Assembly (NCBI RefSeq): GCF_001458395.1
Contig: NZ_CYSR01000036.1
Coordinates: forward strand, 1-64,000
Reading direction: 5' to 3'
Length of the DNA: 64,000 nt
Source: Leisingera aquaemixtae
GTDB lineage: Bacteria; Pseudomonadota; Alphaproteobacteria; Rhodobacterales; Rhodobacteraceae
Below, piece by piece: positions 24,615 through 34,402 of the stretch. The notes beneath the pieces are model-generated. The model did no database searches. It worked only from the letters and a program-made list of their open reading frames with translations, and had not been told where the DNA came from. Each line of letters begins with the position of its first letter. The stretch's first letter is position 1. Position numbers and translations under genes: made by a program.

Positions 24615-26889
24615 CCCTAAGCACTTCCCAAATCCTCAGCGGGGTGAACGGCATGTCCACCTGCCGCACGCCGCGGTCCCAGACCGCGTCCTGCACCGCG
24701 TTTGCCACCGCTGCCAGCGCGCCGACGGTGCCCGCCTCGCCGCAGCCCTTCATCCCCATCGGGTTCTGTGTCGAAGGCACCGGCTCGGAGGTGAATCCAA
24801 TCATGGGAACGCCGCTGGCCCGCGGCAAGGCATAGTCCATGAACGAAGCCGTGAGCAGTTGTCCGTCCTCGTCATAGACAACACGCTCCAGCATGGCCTG
24901 TCCCAGCCCCTGCGCCACCCCGCCGTGCACTTGGCCTTCGGCCAGCACCGGGTTGATCAGATTACCGAAATCGTCGACTACAGTGTAGCGCTCCACAGCG
25001 GAATTCCCAGTCTCCGGATCGATCACGACCTCGGCAACATGGGCACCGTTCGGAAACGAGCGCCCCGGCAGCCGGGCCCGCGCCGCGTGACGCTGCAGAT
25101 CAAGCCGCCCGTGCGCGCGGGCCATCTCTGCCGCTTCTAGCATGGTGGGGGTCAGGTTGGAGCCCGGTGCGCGGAAGGTTTCGCCGTCAAACCCGACAGC
25201 CTCTTCCTCCACCCCCATCTCCTCCGCCAGGAAGGGGATGAAGGCGGCGATCATCGCATCCACCGCCGCCAGCGGCGCATTGGCCTGCGTCGTCACCGAC
25301 CGCGAGCCGCCGGTACCGCCGCCCGTGGCGATGCGGTCGCTGTCGCCCTGGATGACCTGGATCTTGTCTGCCGGGATACCGCTCTGGTCGGCCAGAAACT
25401 GGGCATAGACGGTTTCATGCCCCTGTCCGTTGCTTTGCGTGCCGACATAGATATGCACCCGCCCGTCCTCCAGAAACTCCACTTCCGCGCTTTCCGAAGG
25501 ATCGCCCAAAATGCTTTCGATATAGTAACAAAGCCCGGCGCCCCGTAACTTGCCGCGTTTACCATCTTCGGCGCGGCGGGCCGCGAATCCCGCGATATCA
25601 GCCTCTTGCGCGGCGCGGCTCAGGACTTTGCTAAAATCGCCTACATCATAGGTCTCTCCGGTGACGGTGTTGTAGGGAAACGCGTCAGCCGGAATGAAGT
25701 TCCGCCGCCGCAGCTCCCAAGGATCCACCCCCAGCTCGCGGGCGGCCCGGTCCATTGCCCGCTCCAGCACATAGATCGCCTCCGGCCGTCCGGCGCCGCG
25801 GTAGGCGTCGACCTGGGTGGTGTTGGTATAGATCCCCTCCACCTGCAGCCAGGCGGTCTGAATGTCGTAGACGCCTGCCAGCACGCGGCTGAACAGCTGG
25901 GTCTGAATCGGCTGGCCGAAATGAGAATTATACGCGCCAAGGTTGCAGCGGGTGGTGACCCGGTAGGCGGTGATCTTGAGGGTTTCGTCAAAGGCCAGTT
26001 CCGCCAGCGAGGTGAGGTCGCGGCCGCCATTGTCGCTGAGCATCGCCTCAGAGCGGTCCGACATCCAGAACACCGGCCGGCCCAGGGTCCGGGCGGCATG
26101 GGCGACCGCGAAATACTCCGGATAAGGCATCGCCTTCATGCCAAAGCCGCCGCCCACATCGGGCGTGGTGACTTTCACAGCGGCCTCGTCCAGCCCCAGT
26201 TTGGCGGCAAGCTGGGACTTCATCGCCCAGACCCCCTGCCCGCCGTAGCAGAAATGCAGCCGTTCTTCGGACCACTCGGCAAAACAGCCGCGCGGCTCCA
26301 TCGAATTGACGATGATCCGGTTGTCCTCGACCTGCAGCGCAACAGTATGGGCCGCGCTTTGGAACGCCGCCGCGGTGGCCGCCTCATCGCCCATGCCCCA
26401 GTCAAACGCCTTGTTGTCCGGCACCCCCGCATGCAGCGGCTCACCGCCCGGCAGCACGTCCAGCTTCACCGGCAGATCGTCGATGTCCAGTTCGATCAGC
26501 TCCCCGGCATCGCGGGCCTGATCCAGTGTCTCCGCTATGACCACCGCCACCGGCTCCCCGACATAGCGCACCCGGCCGCGCGCCAGCATCGGGCGCTCGG
26601 GCGCCGCGCCTTTGGTGCCGTCGCGGTTCGTCACCAGCGAGCCGTCCATGGAGGTGTCGATGCCCGCAGCTTCCAGATCGGCCAGGGTGATCACCGCATG
26701 GACGCCCTCCGCCGCGCGCGCATCCTCGACGTCCAGCGCTGAGATTTCCCCATGCGCCACCGGGCTGCGCAGCACCCATACGCGCAAGGCGTCCGCCGGG
26801 GCAGCATCCTCGATGTACCGCCCCTGGCCGGTCAGGAACCTGAGGTCCTCGACCCGCTTTACCGGCTGGCTTTTCCCGAATTTTTCCAT
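24592..26889 (-). CDS. Xanthine dehydrogenase-family molybdopterin-binding large subunit (CoxL form II-like)
   Basis: A 765-residue aldehyde oxidase/xanthine dehydrogenase type subunit. GQGRYIEDAAP and VRYVGEPVAVVIAET mark the a/b hammerhead domain, GGGFGMKAMPYPE and a late GMKGCGEAGTVGA mark the Mo-pterin domain with the catalytic Glu in GEAG. The active-site loop reads AYRGAGR, the form II (not CO-oxidising) type. The medium FAD and small 2Fe-2S subunits normally encoded beside it are absent here, so it must pair with subunits from elsewhere or work unusually. Confidence 0.9.
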   Translation of the reverse strand: MEKFGKSQPVKRVEDLRFLTGQGRYIEDAAPADALRVWVLRSPVAHGEISALDVEDARAAEGVHAVITLADLEAAGIDTSMDGSLVTNRDGTKGAAPERPMLARGRVRYVGEPVAVVIAETLDQARDAGELIELDIDDLPVKLDVLPGGEPLHAGVPDNKAFDWGMGDEAATAAAFQSAAHTVALQVEDNRIIVNSMEPRGCFAEWSEERLHFCYGGQGVWAMKSQLAAKLGLDEAAVKVTTPDVGGGFGMKAMPYPEYFAVAHAARTLGRPVFWMSDRSEAMLSDNGGRDLTSLAELAFDETLKITAYRVTTRCNLGAYNSHFGQPIQTQLFSRVLAGVYDIQTAWLQVEGIYTNTTQVDAYRGAGRPEAIYVLERAMDRAARELGVDPWELRRRNFIPADAFPYNTVTGETYDVGDFSKVLSRAAQEADIAGFAARRAEDGKRGKLRGAGLCYYIESILGDPSESAEVEFLEDGRVHIYVGTQSNGQGHETVYAQFLADQSGIPADKIQVIQGDSDRIATGGGTGGSRSVTTQANAPLAAVDAMIAAFIPFLAEEMGVEEEAVGFDGETFRAPGSNLTPTMLEAAEMARAHGRLDLQRHAARARLPGRSFPNGAHVAEVVIDPETGNSAVERYTVVDDFGNLINPVLAEGQVHGGVAQGLGQAMLERVVYDEDGQLLTASFMDYALPRASGVPMIGFTSEPVPSTQNPMGMKGCGEAGTVGALAAVANAVQDAVWDRGVRQVDMPFTPLRIWEVLRDVSEAAE

Positions 26890-26937
26890 GCTCGCCCCCT
26901 GTCCGCGCTGGCTGCTGTTGCGGGGGCGAGACTACTG

Positions 26938-28089
26938 TCAGCGGGCCGCTTGTCCAGCCAGCTCAATCACCGTCGCCACGTCAGACAGGCCATAGCCGTT
27001 GAATTGCGTGCTCATGGCCGAGGAATAGGCGCCCAGCCCCGGAAACAGCACATAGTCCCCCGCGACGCAATCGCAAGGCAGCGGCAGCCCGTCCGGCAGC
27101 CGGTCAAGACTGTCGCAGGTCGGCCCGAACACCACCCGCGGCTTGCGCACACCGCTGCGGTGGGTGCCGTCGGAGGCCACAACCTCAACCCGCCCCGGCA
27201 GCCCCATGTCGCGGATATCGACCAGGCCGCCATAGATCCCGTCGTTCAGGAACACCACCGCGCCGTCCTTGCGCATCCCCTTGATGCGGGCGGCCAAGGT
27301 GAAGCTTTCGGAGACCATCGCCCGGCCCGGCTCGCAGATCAGCGTGGGCTTCTGAGCGCCGAACGCCTGATCCGCTGCGGTGGCAATCGCGGCAAAGACC
27401 TTTTCCAGATCCGGCGCCACGCCATCGCGGTTGGCGGCAAAGCCGCCGCCCACATTCAGGCGCGCAATCCGCACTCCCGCCGCATCGACGATCCGCTTTG
27501 CGGCATGGACATATTCGACCCAGGCCGTCTCATCTTCGCACTGAGTGCCCGGGTGGAAACACAAGGCAGGCGTCCAGCCCTTGGCCGCCACCTGCTTCAG
27601 CAGTTCCACCGCCTCCTCCGGCGCGGCGCCGAACTTGCTGCCGAAATCATAGGCCGCGCCCGCCACCGGCAGCGCAAAGCGCACGGCGATCTCGCAGGCG
27701 CGCGGCACAGCGTCCAGCTTCTCCAGTTCGCTCAGCTCATCCACCGACCAGCTGGCGACGCCGTGTTCGATCCCGGCGGCGATCTCCGCCTCGGACCGCA
27801 TCGGGTTGTTGTAATGCATCACCGCATCGGGGCTGGCGGCGCGCACCGCCTCCATCTCTGCGGGCGAGGCCACATCAAAGGCGGTGATCCCCGCCGCCAC
27901 AAGGTTGGAAAGAACCGCCGGGTGCGGGTTGGCCTTGACCGCATAGGTCACCAGCCCCGGAAACCCCTGGCTGAACCGCCGCGCCACCTCGTGCAGGACC
28001 CGCGGCGAGAAATACAGGATCGGATGATCCGGCGCGCTGCGGGCCAAGTGGGACTCAGGCGAAAGCCAAAGCGGGGGAATCTGCTGCAT
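26938..28089 (-). CDS. Type III PLP-dependent decarboxylase (ornithine/lysine/diaminopimelate type)
   Basis: A 383-residue alanine-racemase-fold decarboxylase. The PLP lysine is Lys52 in TYAVKANPHP, the phosphate-binding glycines are in LNVGGGF, the EPGRAMV segment follows, and VFGPTCDSLD contains the catalytic cysteine of the eukaryotic-type ornithine decarboxylase group. The likely product is putrescine or cadaverine. It is divergent from an Lrp regulator at 28194, which probably controls it. The amine-catabolism cluster at 34403-42791 may use the product. Confidence 0.9.
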   Translation of the reverse strand: MQQIPPLWLSPESHLARSAPDHPILYFSPRVLHEVARRFSQGFPGLVTYAVKANPHPAVLSNLVAAGITAFDVASPAEMEAVRAASPDAVMHYNNPMRSEAEIAAGIEHGVASWSVDELSELEKLDAVPRACEIAVRFALPVAGAAYDFGSKFGAAPEEAVELLKQVAAKGWTPALCFHPGTQCEDETAWVEYVHAAKRIVDAAGVRIARLNVGGGFAANRDGVAPDLEKVFAAIATAADQAFGAQKPTLICEPGRAMVSESFTLAARIKGMRKDGAVVFLNDGIYGGLVDIRDMGLPGRVEVVASDGTHRSGVRKPRVVFGPTCDSLDRLPDGLPLPCDCVAGDYVLFPGLGAYSSAMSTQFNGYGLSDVATVIELAGQAAR

Positions 28090-28143
28090 CTGTAACCCTC
28101 ATTCGTTTTACATATTTTCCGTGAGTTTTCCGTCGATTCCGCT

Positions 28144-28178
28144 CGTCACTTTGCCTATAGTGACGAAAACTTCCGTCA
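28144..28178. promoter_or_regulatory. Repeated CGTCA half-sites between decarboxylase and Lrp genes
   Basis: CGTCAC (28144-28149) and GTGACG (28160-28165) form a palindrome with 10-bp spacer; TGACG (28161-28165) and CGTCA (28174-28178) form a second with 8-bp spacer. A TATAGT -10-like box (28156-28161) lies inside. Fits cooperative binding by the divergent Lrp regulator. Confidence 0.5.
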
Positions 28179-28193
28179 GATCGCAGGCAGAAC

Positions 28194-28631
28194 ATGCAAA
28201 CCGACGACACCGATCAGCGCCTTGTCACACTGCTGCGGGAGAATGCCCGCCGCCCGGTGGCCGAGCTGGCGCGCCATCTTGGCCTTGCCCGCACCACAGT
28301 GCAGGCCCGGATCGAGCGGCTGGAGGCCACTGGGGTGATCACCGGCTACACGCTCAAATCCTGCGCCGCCGCCCGCCCGCCGCTGCAGGCCACGGTGCTG
28401 ATGTCGATCGAGCCGCGCAGCGGGCCGGAGGTGCTGGCGCGGCTGCGCAAACTGCCGGGGGTTGAGGTCGTTCACACCACCTCCGGCCGGTTCGATCTGC
28501 TGGCGCAGGTGGTGGCGCAAAGCACTGCGGAACTGGACGAAACCATCGACAAGATCGCAGAAGCCCGCGGGGTGCGCTCGTCGGAAAGCCTGATCCACCT
28601 GGCGACCAAGCTGGACCGGACCGGGCAATAA
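28194..28631 (+). CDS. Lrp/AsnC-family transcriptional regulator
   Basis: A 145-residue regulator: HTH at about residues 5-58 (LVTLLRENARRPVAELARHL, LARTTVQARIERLE) and a RAM domain (VEVVHTTSGRFDLLAQVVAQ). It is divergent from the PLP decarboxylase with 104 bp between, and is probably its local regulator, sensing an amino acid such as ornithine or lysine. It differs clearly from PutR at 12768. Confidence 0.9.
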   Translation: MQTDDTDQRLVTLLRENARRPVAELARHLGLARTTVQARIERLEATGVITGYTLKSCAAARPPLQATVLMSIEPRSGPEVLARLRKLPGVEVVHTTSGRFDLLAQVVAQSTAELDETIDKIAEARGVRSSESLIHLATKLDRTGQ

Positions 28632-28998
28632 GGGGCAGACGGTCCGCGCGCGATCCAGATGCCTGCGGCGGAGATTACGGCCGCCGGGCCTAAGGTGTCG
28701 CGCCCTCCGGAAAATCGTGCGCCCGGCCCGTACCGCGGAATGCGCGTCAGCAGGGGCCGGGCGTCTTTGATTTCGGCGCCGCTGCGGGGCGCTTGAAAGA
28801 CCGGTGCGCCACCGCTGTTCCGCGCGGCGCTTGGTTAACGGAAAACGCGCCCGCCCGCCGCTGGTTCCATAAAAGTTGACCGATGCCACGCCCGGCAGGC
28901 CGCCGCACTGCCCCGGTGCCGCTGGGACTTTCCCTTTGCCGCCCCTTTCGGTAAGGGATAGCGCGACCCCAAATTTACACGCACGCAGGACCTAGCGC
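28632..28998 (+). other. Gene-free leader region upstream of valS with one long-stem hairpin
   Basis: No gene is seen in these 367 bases. A perfect 9-bp inverted repeat GCCCGGCCC (28721-28729) and GGGCCGGGC (28754-28762) with a 24-nt loop, followed by GTCTTTGATTT, may end the Lrp transcript or be part of a valS leader. No T-box was recognised, as expected outside Gram-positives. Confidence 0.5.
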
Positions 28999-31900
28999 AT
29001 GGCGATGGAAAAGACATTCAACGCGGCCGAAGCCGAGAGCCGCCTTTACAAGGCCTGGGAAGAGGCCGGCTGTTTCAAGGCAGGCGCAAATGCCAAGCCG
29101 GAAGCCTCCACCTATTGCATCATGATCCCGCCGCCGAACGTCACTGGTGTGCTGCACATGGGCCATGCCTTCAACAACACGCTGCAGGACATCCTGATCC
29201 GCTGGAAGCGGATGCAGGGGTACGACACCCTGTGGCAGCCGGGCACCGACCACGCGGGGATCGCGACCCAGATGGTTGTCGAGCGTGAGCTGGCCAAGAC
29301 CCAGCAGCCGTCGCGCCGCGAGCTGGGCCGCGAGCAATTCCTGGAGAAGGTCTGGGAGTGGAAGGAAAAATCCGGCGGCACCATTGTTGAGCAGCTGAAA
29401 CGCCTCGGCGCGTCCTGCGATTTCTCCCGCACCGCCTTCACCATGGCGGGCGCCCATGGCGACACCCGCGTGGGCCACGAGAACTCCCCCAACTTCCATG
29501 ACGCCGTGATCAAGGTGTTTGTGGAGATGTACAACAAGGGCCTGATCTACCGCGGCAAGCGGCTGGTCAACTGGGACCCGCATTTCGAGACCGCGATCTC
29601 TGACCTTGAAGTCGAGAACATCGAGGTTGCGGGCCACATGTGGCACTTCAAGTACCCGCTCGCGAATGGCGCCACCTACACCTATGTGGAGAAGGACGCC
29701 GACGGCAACGTCACGCTGGAGGAAGAGCGCGACTATATCTCCATCGCGACCACCCGGCCCGAGACCATGCTGGGCGACGGCGCGGTTGCGGTGCATCCCA
29801 GCGATGAGCGGTATGCGCCCATCGTCGGCAAGCTGTGCGAAATCCCGGTCGGCCCCAAGGAACACCGCCGCCTGATCCCGATCATCACGGACGAATACCC
29901 GGATAAGGACTTCGGCTCGGGTGCGGTGAAGATCACCGGCGCGCATGACTTCAACGACTACCAGGTTGCCAAGCGCGGCGGCATCCCGATGTACCGCCTG
30001 ATGGACACCAAGGGCCAGATGCGCGACGACGGCGCCCCCTACGCGGAAGCCGCCGGCATTGCCATGGCAGTGGCCAAGGGCGAGCAGACCCTGTCAGAGA
30101 ATGAAGCCGACGCCATCAATCTGGTGCCGGACGACCTGCGCGGTCTGGACCGGTTCGAGGCACGCAATCTGGTGGTGGAGCAGATCACCCGCGAAGGCCT
30201 GGCGGTGATGCAGACCGTCACTAAGACCGACCCTGAGAGCGGCGAGGACGTTCAGGTGCAGGTGCCTTACGTCGAGAACAAACCGATCATGCAGCCCTTC
30301 GGCGACCGCTCCAAGGTTGTGATCGAGCCGATGCTGACCGACCAGTGGTTCGTGGACGCGGAAAAGGTTGTCGGCCCGGCGCTGGACGCCGTGCGCAATG
30401 GCGATGTGAAGATCCTGCCGGAGAGCGGCGAGAAGACCTATTACCATTGGCTGGAAAACATCGAGCCCTGGTGCATCTCGCGCCAGCTGTGGTGGGGCCA
30501 TCAGATCCCGGTTTGGTATGTCCCCGGCGAGGAGGACTGGTACCCGATCTGCGCCGCGACTGAGGAAGAGGCGCTGGAAAAGGCGCGTCTTCAGTCCGCT
30601 GAAGGCACCGAATTCCGCATTGTCGCCGATCAGCACGAAGCGGCGCGGGTTCTGGCCGAACAGGTCAAGCTGATGGATGTGCAGGACGAAGGCGCGATCC
30701 GCAGCTTTGACGGGCCGATGCAGGTGCCGATGTTCCGCGACCCGGATGTGCTGGACACCTGGTTCTCCTCCGGCCTCTGGCCGATCGGCACGCTGGGCTG
30801 GCCGGACACCACTCCGGAAATGGAGAAGTACTTCCCGACCTCGACCCTGGTCACCGGGCAGGACATCCTGTTCTTCTGGGTTGCCCGGATGATGATGATG
30901 CAGCTGGCGGTGCTGGACGAGAACCTGCCGGTCAAGAAGCGCATCCCCTTCGACACCGTCTACCTGCATGGCCTCGTGCGCGACGCCAAGGGCAAGAAGA
31001 TGTCGAAATCCACCGGCAACGTGGTCGACCCGCTGGAGATCATCGACGAGTTCGGCGCCGACGCGCTGCGCTTCTCCTCCGCCGCGATGGCGGCGCTTGG
31101 CGGCGTGCTGAAGCTGGATATGGAGCGGCTCAAGGGCTACCGGAACTTTGGCACCAAGCTGTGGAATGCGGTGAACTTTGCCCATTTCAACAACGTCTAT
31201 GACCCGAACGTCCCCGCCTACGCCTGCCCGGATGCCAAGGCAGCCGTGAACCAGTGGATCATTGGCGAGACCGCCAAGGTGCGGGTTGAAGTGGACGCCG
31301 CCCTAGAGGCGTTCCGCTTCAACGATGCGGCCAACGCGCTCTATGCCTTTGTCTGGGGCAAGGTCTGCGACTGGTACATCGAGCTGTCAAAGCCGCTGTT
31401 CGGCTCCGACGATGAGGCGGTGATTACCGAGACCCGCCAGACGCTGGGCTGGGTGCTGGATCAGTGCATGATCCTCCTGCACCCGATCATGCCCTTCATC
31501 ACCGAGGAGCTGTGGGGCAACACCGCCAAGCGTTCGAACATGCTGGTGCATGAAGACTGGCCGGCCTACGGCACCGAGCTGGTCAACCCGCAAGCGGACG
31601 CCGAGATGAACTGGGTGATCACCGCAATCGAGAACATCCGCTCCACCCGCGCGCAGATGCATGTGCCGGCCGGGGCCAAGATCCCGATGGTGGTGACCGA
31701 ATTCTCCGATCAGGCCCGCGCGGCCTGGGAGAAGAACGAGGCGATGATCCAGAAACTGGCCCGCATCACCTCGCTGGAACAGGTGGAGAGCTTCCCCAAA
31801 GGCTGCGCCTCGGTCGCTGCTCCTGGCGCCTCCTTCGGGCTGCCGCTGGCGGATGTGATCGACGTGGACGCCGAAAAGGCGCGCCTGGAAAAGACCCTGG

Positions 31901-32070
31901 GCAAGCTGGCCAAGGAGCTGGGCGGCCTGCGCGGGCGGCTGAACAACCCGAAATTCGCGGCCTCCGCCCCGGAAGAGGTTGTGGCAGAGGCGCGCGAAAA
32001 CCTCGCCGCACGCGAAGAAGAGGAAGCCAAAGTCAAGGAAGCGCTGGCACGCCTGGCTGAAATCGGCTGA
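28999..32070 (+). CDS. valS: Valyl-tRNA synthetase
   Basis: A 1023-residue class I synthetase that charges tRNA-Val. The HIGH motif reads HMGH near residue 52 ([18 protein letters not shown]), KMSKS is at residues 667-671, the editing domain shows [17 protein letters not shown], and the C-terminal 65 residues form the coiled-coil arm ([19 protein letters not shown]). The ATG at 28999 is preferred; an in-frame ATG lies two codons later. A strong terminator follows. Confidence 0.98.
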   Translation: MAMEKTFNAAEAESRLYKAWEEAGCFKAGANAKPEASTYCIMIPPPNVTGVLHMGHAFNNTLQDILIRWKRMQGYDTLWQPGTDHAGIATQMVVERELAKTQQPSRRELGREQFLEKVWEWKEKSGGTIVEQLKRLGASCDFSRTAFTMAGAHGDTRVGHENSPNFHDAVIKVFVEMYNKGLIYRGKRLVNWDPHFETAISDLEVENIEVAGHMWHFKYPLANGATYTYVEKDADGNVTLEEERDYISIATTRPETMLGDGAVAVHPSDERYAPIVGKLCEIPVGPKEHRRLIPIITDEYPDKDFGSGAVKITGAHDFNDYQVAKRGGIPMYRLMDTKGQMRDDGAPYAEAAGIAMAVAKGEQTLSENEADAINLVPDDLRGLDRFEARNLVVEQITREGLAVMQTVTKTDPESGEDVQVQVPYVENKPIMQPFGDRSKVVIEPMLTDQWFVDAEKVVGPALDAVRNGDVKILPESGEKTYYHWLENIEPWCISRQLWWGHQIPVWYVPGEEDWYPICAATEEEALEKARLQSAEGTEFRIVADQHEAARVLAEQVKLMDVQDEGAIRSFDGPMQVPMFRDPDVLDTWFSSGLWPIGTLGWPDTTPEMEKYFPTSTLVTGQDILFFWVARMMMMQLAVLDENLPVKKRIPFDTVYLHGLVRDAKGKKMSKSTGNVVDPLEIIDEFGADALRFSSAAMAALGGVLKLDMERLKGYRNFGTKLWNAVNFAHFNNVYDPNVPAYACPDAKAAVNQWIIGETAKVRVEVDAALEAFRFNDAANALYAFVWGKVCDWYIELSKPLFGSDDEAVITETRQTLGWVLDQCMILLHPIMPFITEELWGNTAKRSNMLVHEDWPAYGTELVNPQADAEMNWVITAIENIRSTRAQMHVPAGAKIPMVVTEFSDQARAAWEKNEAMIQKLARITSLEQVESFPKGCASVAAPGASFGLPLADVIDVDAEKARLEKTLGKLAKELGGLRGRLNNPKFAASAPEEVVAEARENLAAREEEEAKVKEALARLAEIG

Positions 32071-32097
32071 CACGGCCCTGCCGTTAATCATGGTTGA

Positions 32098-32125
32098 AAC
32101 GCCCGCCGTGTCTGGCGGGCGTTTT
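32098..32125 (+). terminator. Terminator of valS
   Basis: Perfect 10-bp stem AACGCCCGCC (32098-32107) with GGCGGGCGTT (32114-32123), 6-nt loop, T-rich tail. Confidence 0.92.
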
Positions 32126-32259
32126 CCTTTCCGGCGCAACATACTGAACCAACCGCAAATTCCGCCAGAACGGCAAATTCTTAATAACCGCCCCATTGTG
32201 TTCGGCACGGATTTGTATCAGCCTGAACTCAACCATAAAAAGAAGGGAGGCTGCACCCC

Positions 32260-32553
32260 ATGCCCAAAGGATACTGGGTGGCCCACGTGGATGTGAATGA
32301 CGCGGAGCGTTACAAGGATTACATCAGCGCCAACGGGCCCGTGTTTGCGGAATACGGCGCCAGGTTCCTGATCCGCGGCGGCCCGAAGGAAGTGCGCGAA
32401 GGGCAGATGAAGGCGCGCACGGTAGTGATTGAATTCAAGGATTTCGCAACCGCAAAAGCCTGCTATGATTCAGTGGCCTACCAGGACGCCAAGGCCTTGC
32501 GCGATCCGGTGTCTGCCGGTGATATGGAAATCATCGAAGGCTACGGCGAATAA
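32260..32553 (+). CDS. DUF1330 domain protein
   Basis: A 97-residue ferredoxin-like alpha+beta protein of the DUF1330 family (KGYWVAHVDVNDAERYKDYI, GARFLIRGG, RTVVIEFKDFATAKACYDS, and a DPVSAGDMEIIEG end are standard). Dimeric alpha-beta barrel fold, biochemical role unknown. A strong AAGGGAGG ribosome site precedes the ATG by nine bases. Confidence 0.88.
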   Translation: MPKGYWVAHVDVNDAERYKDYISANGPVFAEYGARFLIRGGPKEVREGQMKARTVVIEFKDFATAKACYDSVAYQDAKALRDPVSAGDMEIIEGYGE

Positions 32554-32590
32554 TCCCGCGCCCCGCCGCGCAGCTGACTGAGGTCATCGA

Positions 32591-33058
32591 ATGCCCCTGC
32601 TTAAGAAATTCTTCCAAGCTTTCCGCCCGTCCGAACCGCCGGCCCTGCCTGACCCGGATGCCGAACTGGCGCTGGGGGCGCTCTTGGTGCGGGTGGCGCA
32701 ATCCGACCGCGACTACCAGCTGGAGGAGATCAGCCTGATCGACCGGATCCTGGCCCGGCTTTACCAGCACAACGCGATCGAGGCCGCCAAGGTGCGCGCC
32801 ACCTGCGAGAAGCTGCACGCCGCGGCGCCGGAAACCGACACCTTCGGGCGGCTGATCCGCGAAACCACCGGCCTGGAGGAGCGCCTCGCCGCGCTGGACG
32901 CGCTGTGGGAAGTGGTGCTGGCCGACGGCAGCGCCCACGAGGGCGAAGTCACCATCGTCGAGGAGGCCCGCAAGGCGATGGGCCTGTCCTATACCGACAG
33001 CCAGAAGGCCCGGGAGCGCGCCGAGGAGAAACTCGGCAGCACCGCTGGAGAGCATTGA
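32591..33058 (+). CDS. TerB-like (tellurite resistance TerB) protein, first of a tandem pair
   Basis: A 155-residue, all-helical TerB-fold protein. LGALLVRVAQSDRDYQLEEISLIDRILA and the later ALWEVVLADGSAHEGEVTIVEEA hold the paired acidic positions that resemble the TerB metal site (D-x-x-Y, then DG). TerB proteins act in stress and membrane surveillance. The stop overlaps the start of the second copy by one base (TGATG). Confidence 0.85.
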   Translation: MPLLKKFFQAFRPSEPPALPDPDAELALGALLVRVAQSDRDYQLEEISLIDRILARLYQHNAIEAAKVRATCEKLHAAAPETDTFGRLIRETTGLEERLAALDALWEVVLADGSAHEGEVTIVEEARKAMGLSYTDSQKARERAEEKLGSTAGEH

Positions 33059-33498
33059 TGTTCCGGGAGCTTCTGCACCGCCTGCTGGAGCCCGCGCCTG
33101 CCACGCTGGATGACGAAGGCGCGCGGCTGGCGCTGACCGCGCTGCTGGTGCGGATTGCCCGCTCCGACCACAATTATTCCGAAGTTGAAAAGGACCGCAT
33201 CGACCGCATTCTGGCGGCCCGCTACGGGCTGGACACCGGCGGCGCGCTGATCCTGCGCGAACAGGCGGAGGCGATGGAGGCCGAGGCCCCCGACACCGTC
33301 CGCTTTACCCGCGCGATCAAGGATGCCGTGGCCTATGAGGACCGCACCGGCGTGCTCGAGGCGCTGTGGCAGGTGGCCCTGGCCGACGGCCGCCGCGATG
33401 CGAACGAAGACGCGCTCTTGCGGCTGTCAGCCAGCCTGCTGGGGGTATCGGACGTGGACAGCGCCAAGGCGCGCCAACGGGCAGAGGCTGCTTTATGA
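33058..33498 (+). CDS. TerB-like protein, second of a tandem pair
   Basis: A 146-residue paralogue of the preceding gene, with the same LTALLVRIARSDHNYSEVEKDRIDRILA helix pair and VALADGRRDANEDALL. The two copies are clearly diverged, so the duplication is old. Its start is fixed by the TGATG overlap upstream, and its stop overlaps the next start by four bases (ATGA), so three genes are translationally coupled. Confidence 0.83.
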   Translation: MFRELLHRLLEPAPATLDDEGARLALTALLVRIARSDHNYSEVEKDRIDRILAARYGLDTGGALILREQAEAMEAEAPDTVRFTRAIKDAVAYEDRTGVLEALWQVALADGRRDANEDALLRLSASLLGVSDVDSAKARQRAEAAL

Positions 33499-34268
33499 TT
33501 GCTCATCTTGAAATGTACGACCGCCCGGAAACCGCGGCGGCAAACGACCGGTTCTGGGCCTCGATCCGCGATCACCTTGGCGGCGGCCCCGGGCAGCTGA
33601 CCCGCGGCGCCGATTTCTGGGAGGTCTGGAAATCCCCCGATCTGCTGCTGTCGCAGACTTGCGGCTGCCCTTACCGCACCCGGCTTTATGGCGAGGTAGA
33701 GCTTGTCGGCACCCCCGACTACGGCCTGCCCGGCTGCCCGCCCGGCCATTACAACAGCGTCTTTGTTGCCCGCAAAGAGGACGCAGGCCAGCCCCTTGGC
33801 AGCTTTGCCGGACGCCGCTTTGCCTACAACGAAGCGCTGTCGCAATCCGGCTGGGCGGCGCCGATGGTGCATCTGCATGACCGCAGCATCCTGCCCGGCG
33901 CGCTGGTGGACACCGGCGGCCACCGGCTGTCTGCCGAAGCCGTGGCCGAGGGCCGCGCCGACTTTGCCGCGCTGGACGCGCTGACCTGGGAAATGGTCCG
34001 TGAATTCGATGGTTTCGCCGCCGGGCTGACAGAGATCGAGCGCACCGAGCCCACGCCTGGGCTGCCCTACATCACCGCTTTGGGCGGCGACACCAAGGCG
34101 CTGTTTTCCGCAATCGAATCCGCCATCCGCGGGCTGGACCCGGAGACCCGCCGCCTGCTGCACCTCAACGGCCTCGTTCAGATCGCTCCCAGCGGCTACC
34201 TGGCGGTGCCGACGCCGCCTGGCCCGGTGCTGACCAGTCAGCGCATCCGCACTGCAGAGCTGACGTAG
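33495..34268 (+). CDS. PhnD-like (phosphonate-type) periplasmic-binding-fold protein without signal peptide
   Basis: A 257-residue protein of the PhnD-type binding fold (CGCPYRTRLYGEVELVGTPDY and, later, GRRFAYNEALSQSGW, with ADFAALDALTWEM are typical). It starts MIAHLEMYDRP with no signal sequence, so unlike transport PhnD proteins it probably stays in the cytoplasm. It has no permease or ATPase partner here and is coupled to the TerB pair, which suggests a sensing rather than transport role. Ligand unknown. Confidence 0.78.
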   Translation: MIAHLEMYDRPETAAANDRFWASIRDHLGGGPGQLTRGADFWEVWKSPDLLLSQTCGCPYRTRLYGEVELVGTPDYGLPGCPPGHYNSVFVARKEDAGQPLGSFAGRRFAYNEALSQSGWAAPMVHLHDRSILPGALVDTGGHRLSAEAVAEGRADFAALDALTWEMVREFDGFAAGLTEIERTEPTPGLPYITALGGDTKALFSAIESAIRGLDPETRRLLHLNGLVQIAPSGYLAVPTPPGPVLTSQRIRTAELT

Positions 34269-34402
34269 CGCCCCCTTCCAAAACGGCGGCACACTCCCCC
34301 GTTTTGCGGCTTGCGGTGCCAGCTTGTGCGGTTTGAACGTTGCATTCGGTCTTTTTTTCGGTCCAATAAGAACGAATTTCCACTCATAGGGACAACGACA
34401 CC

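Noticed and set aside
28632-28998. T-box leader for valS
   Set aside because: No T-box sequence or specifier loop was seen; T-boxes are essentially restricted to Gram-positive bacteria.
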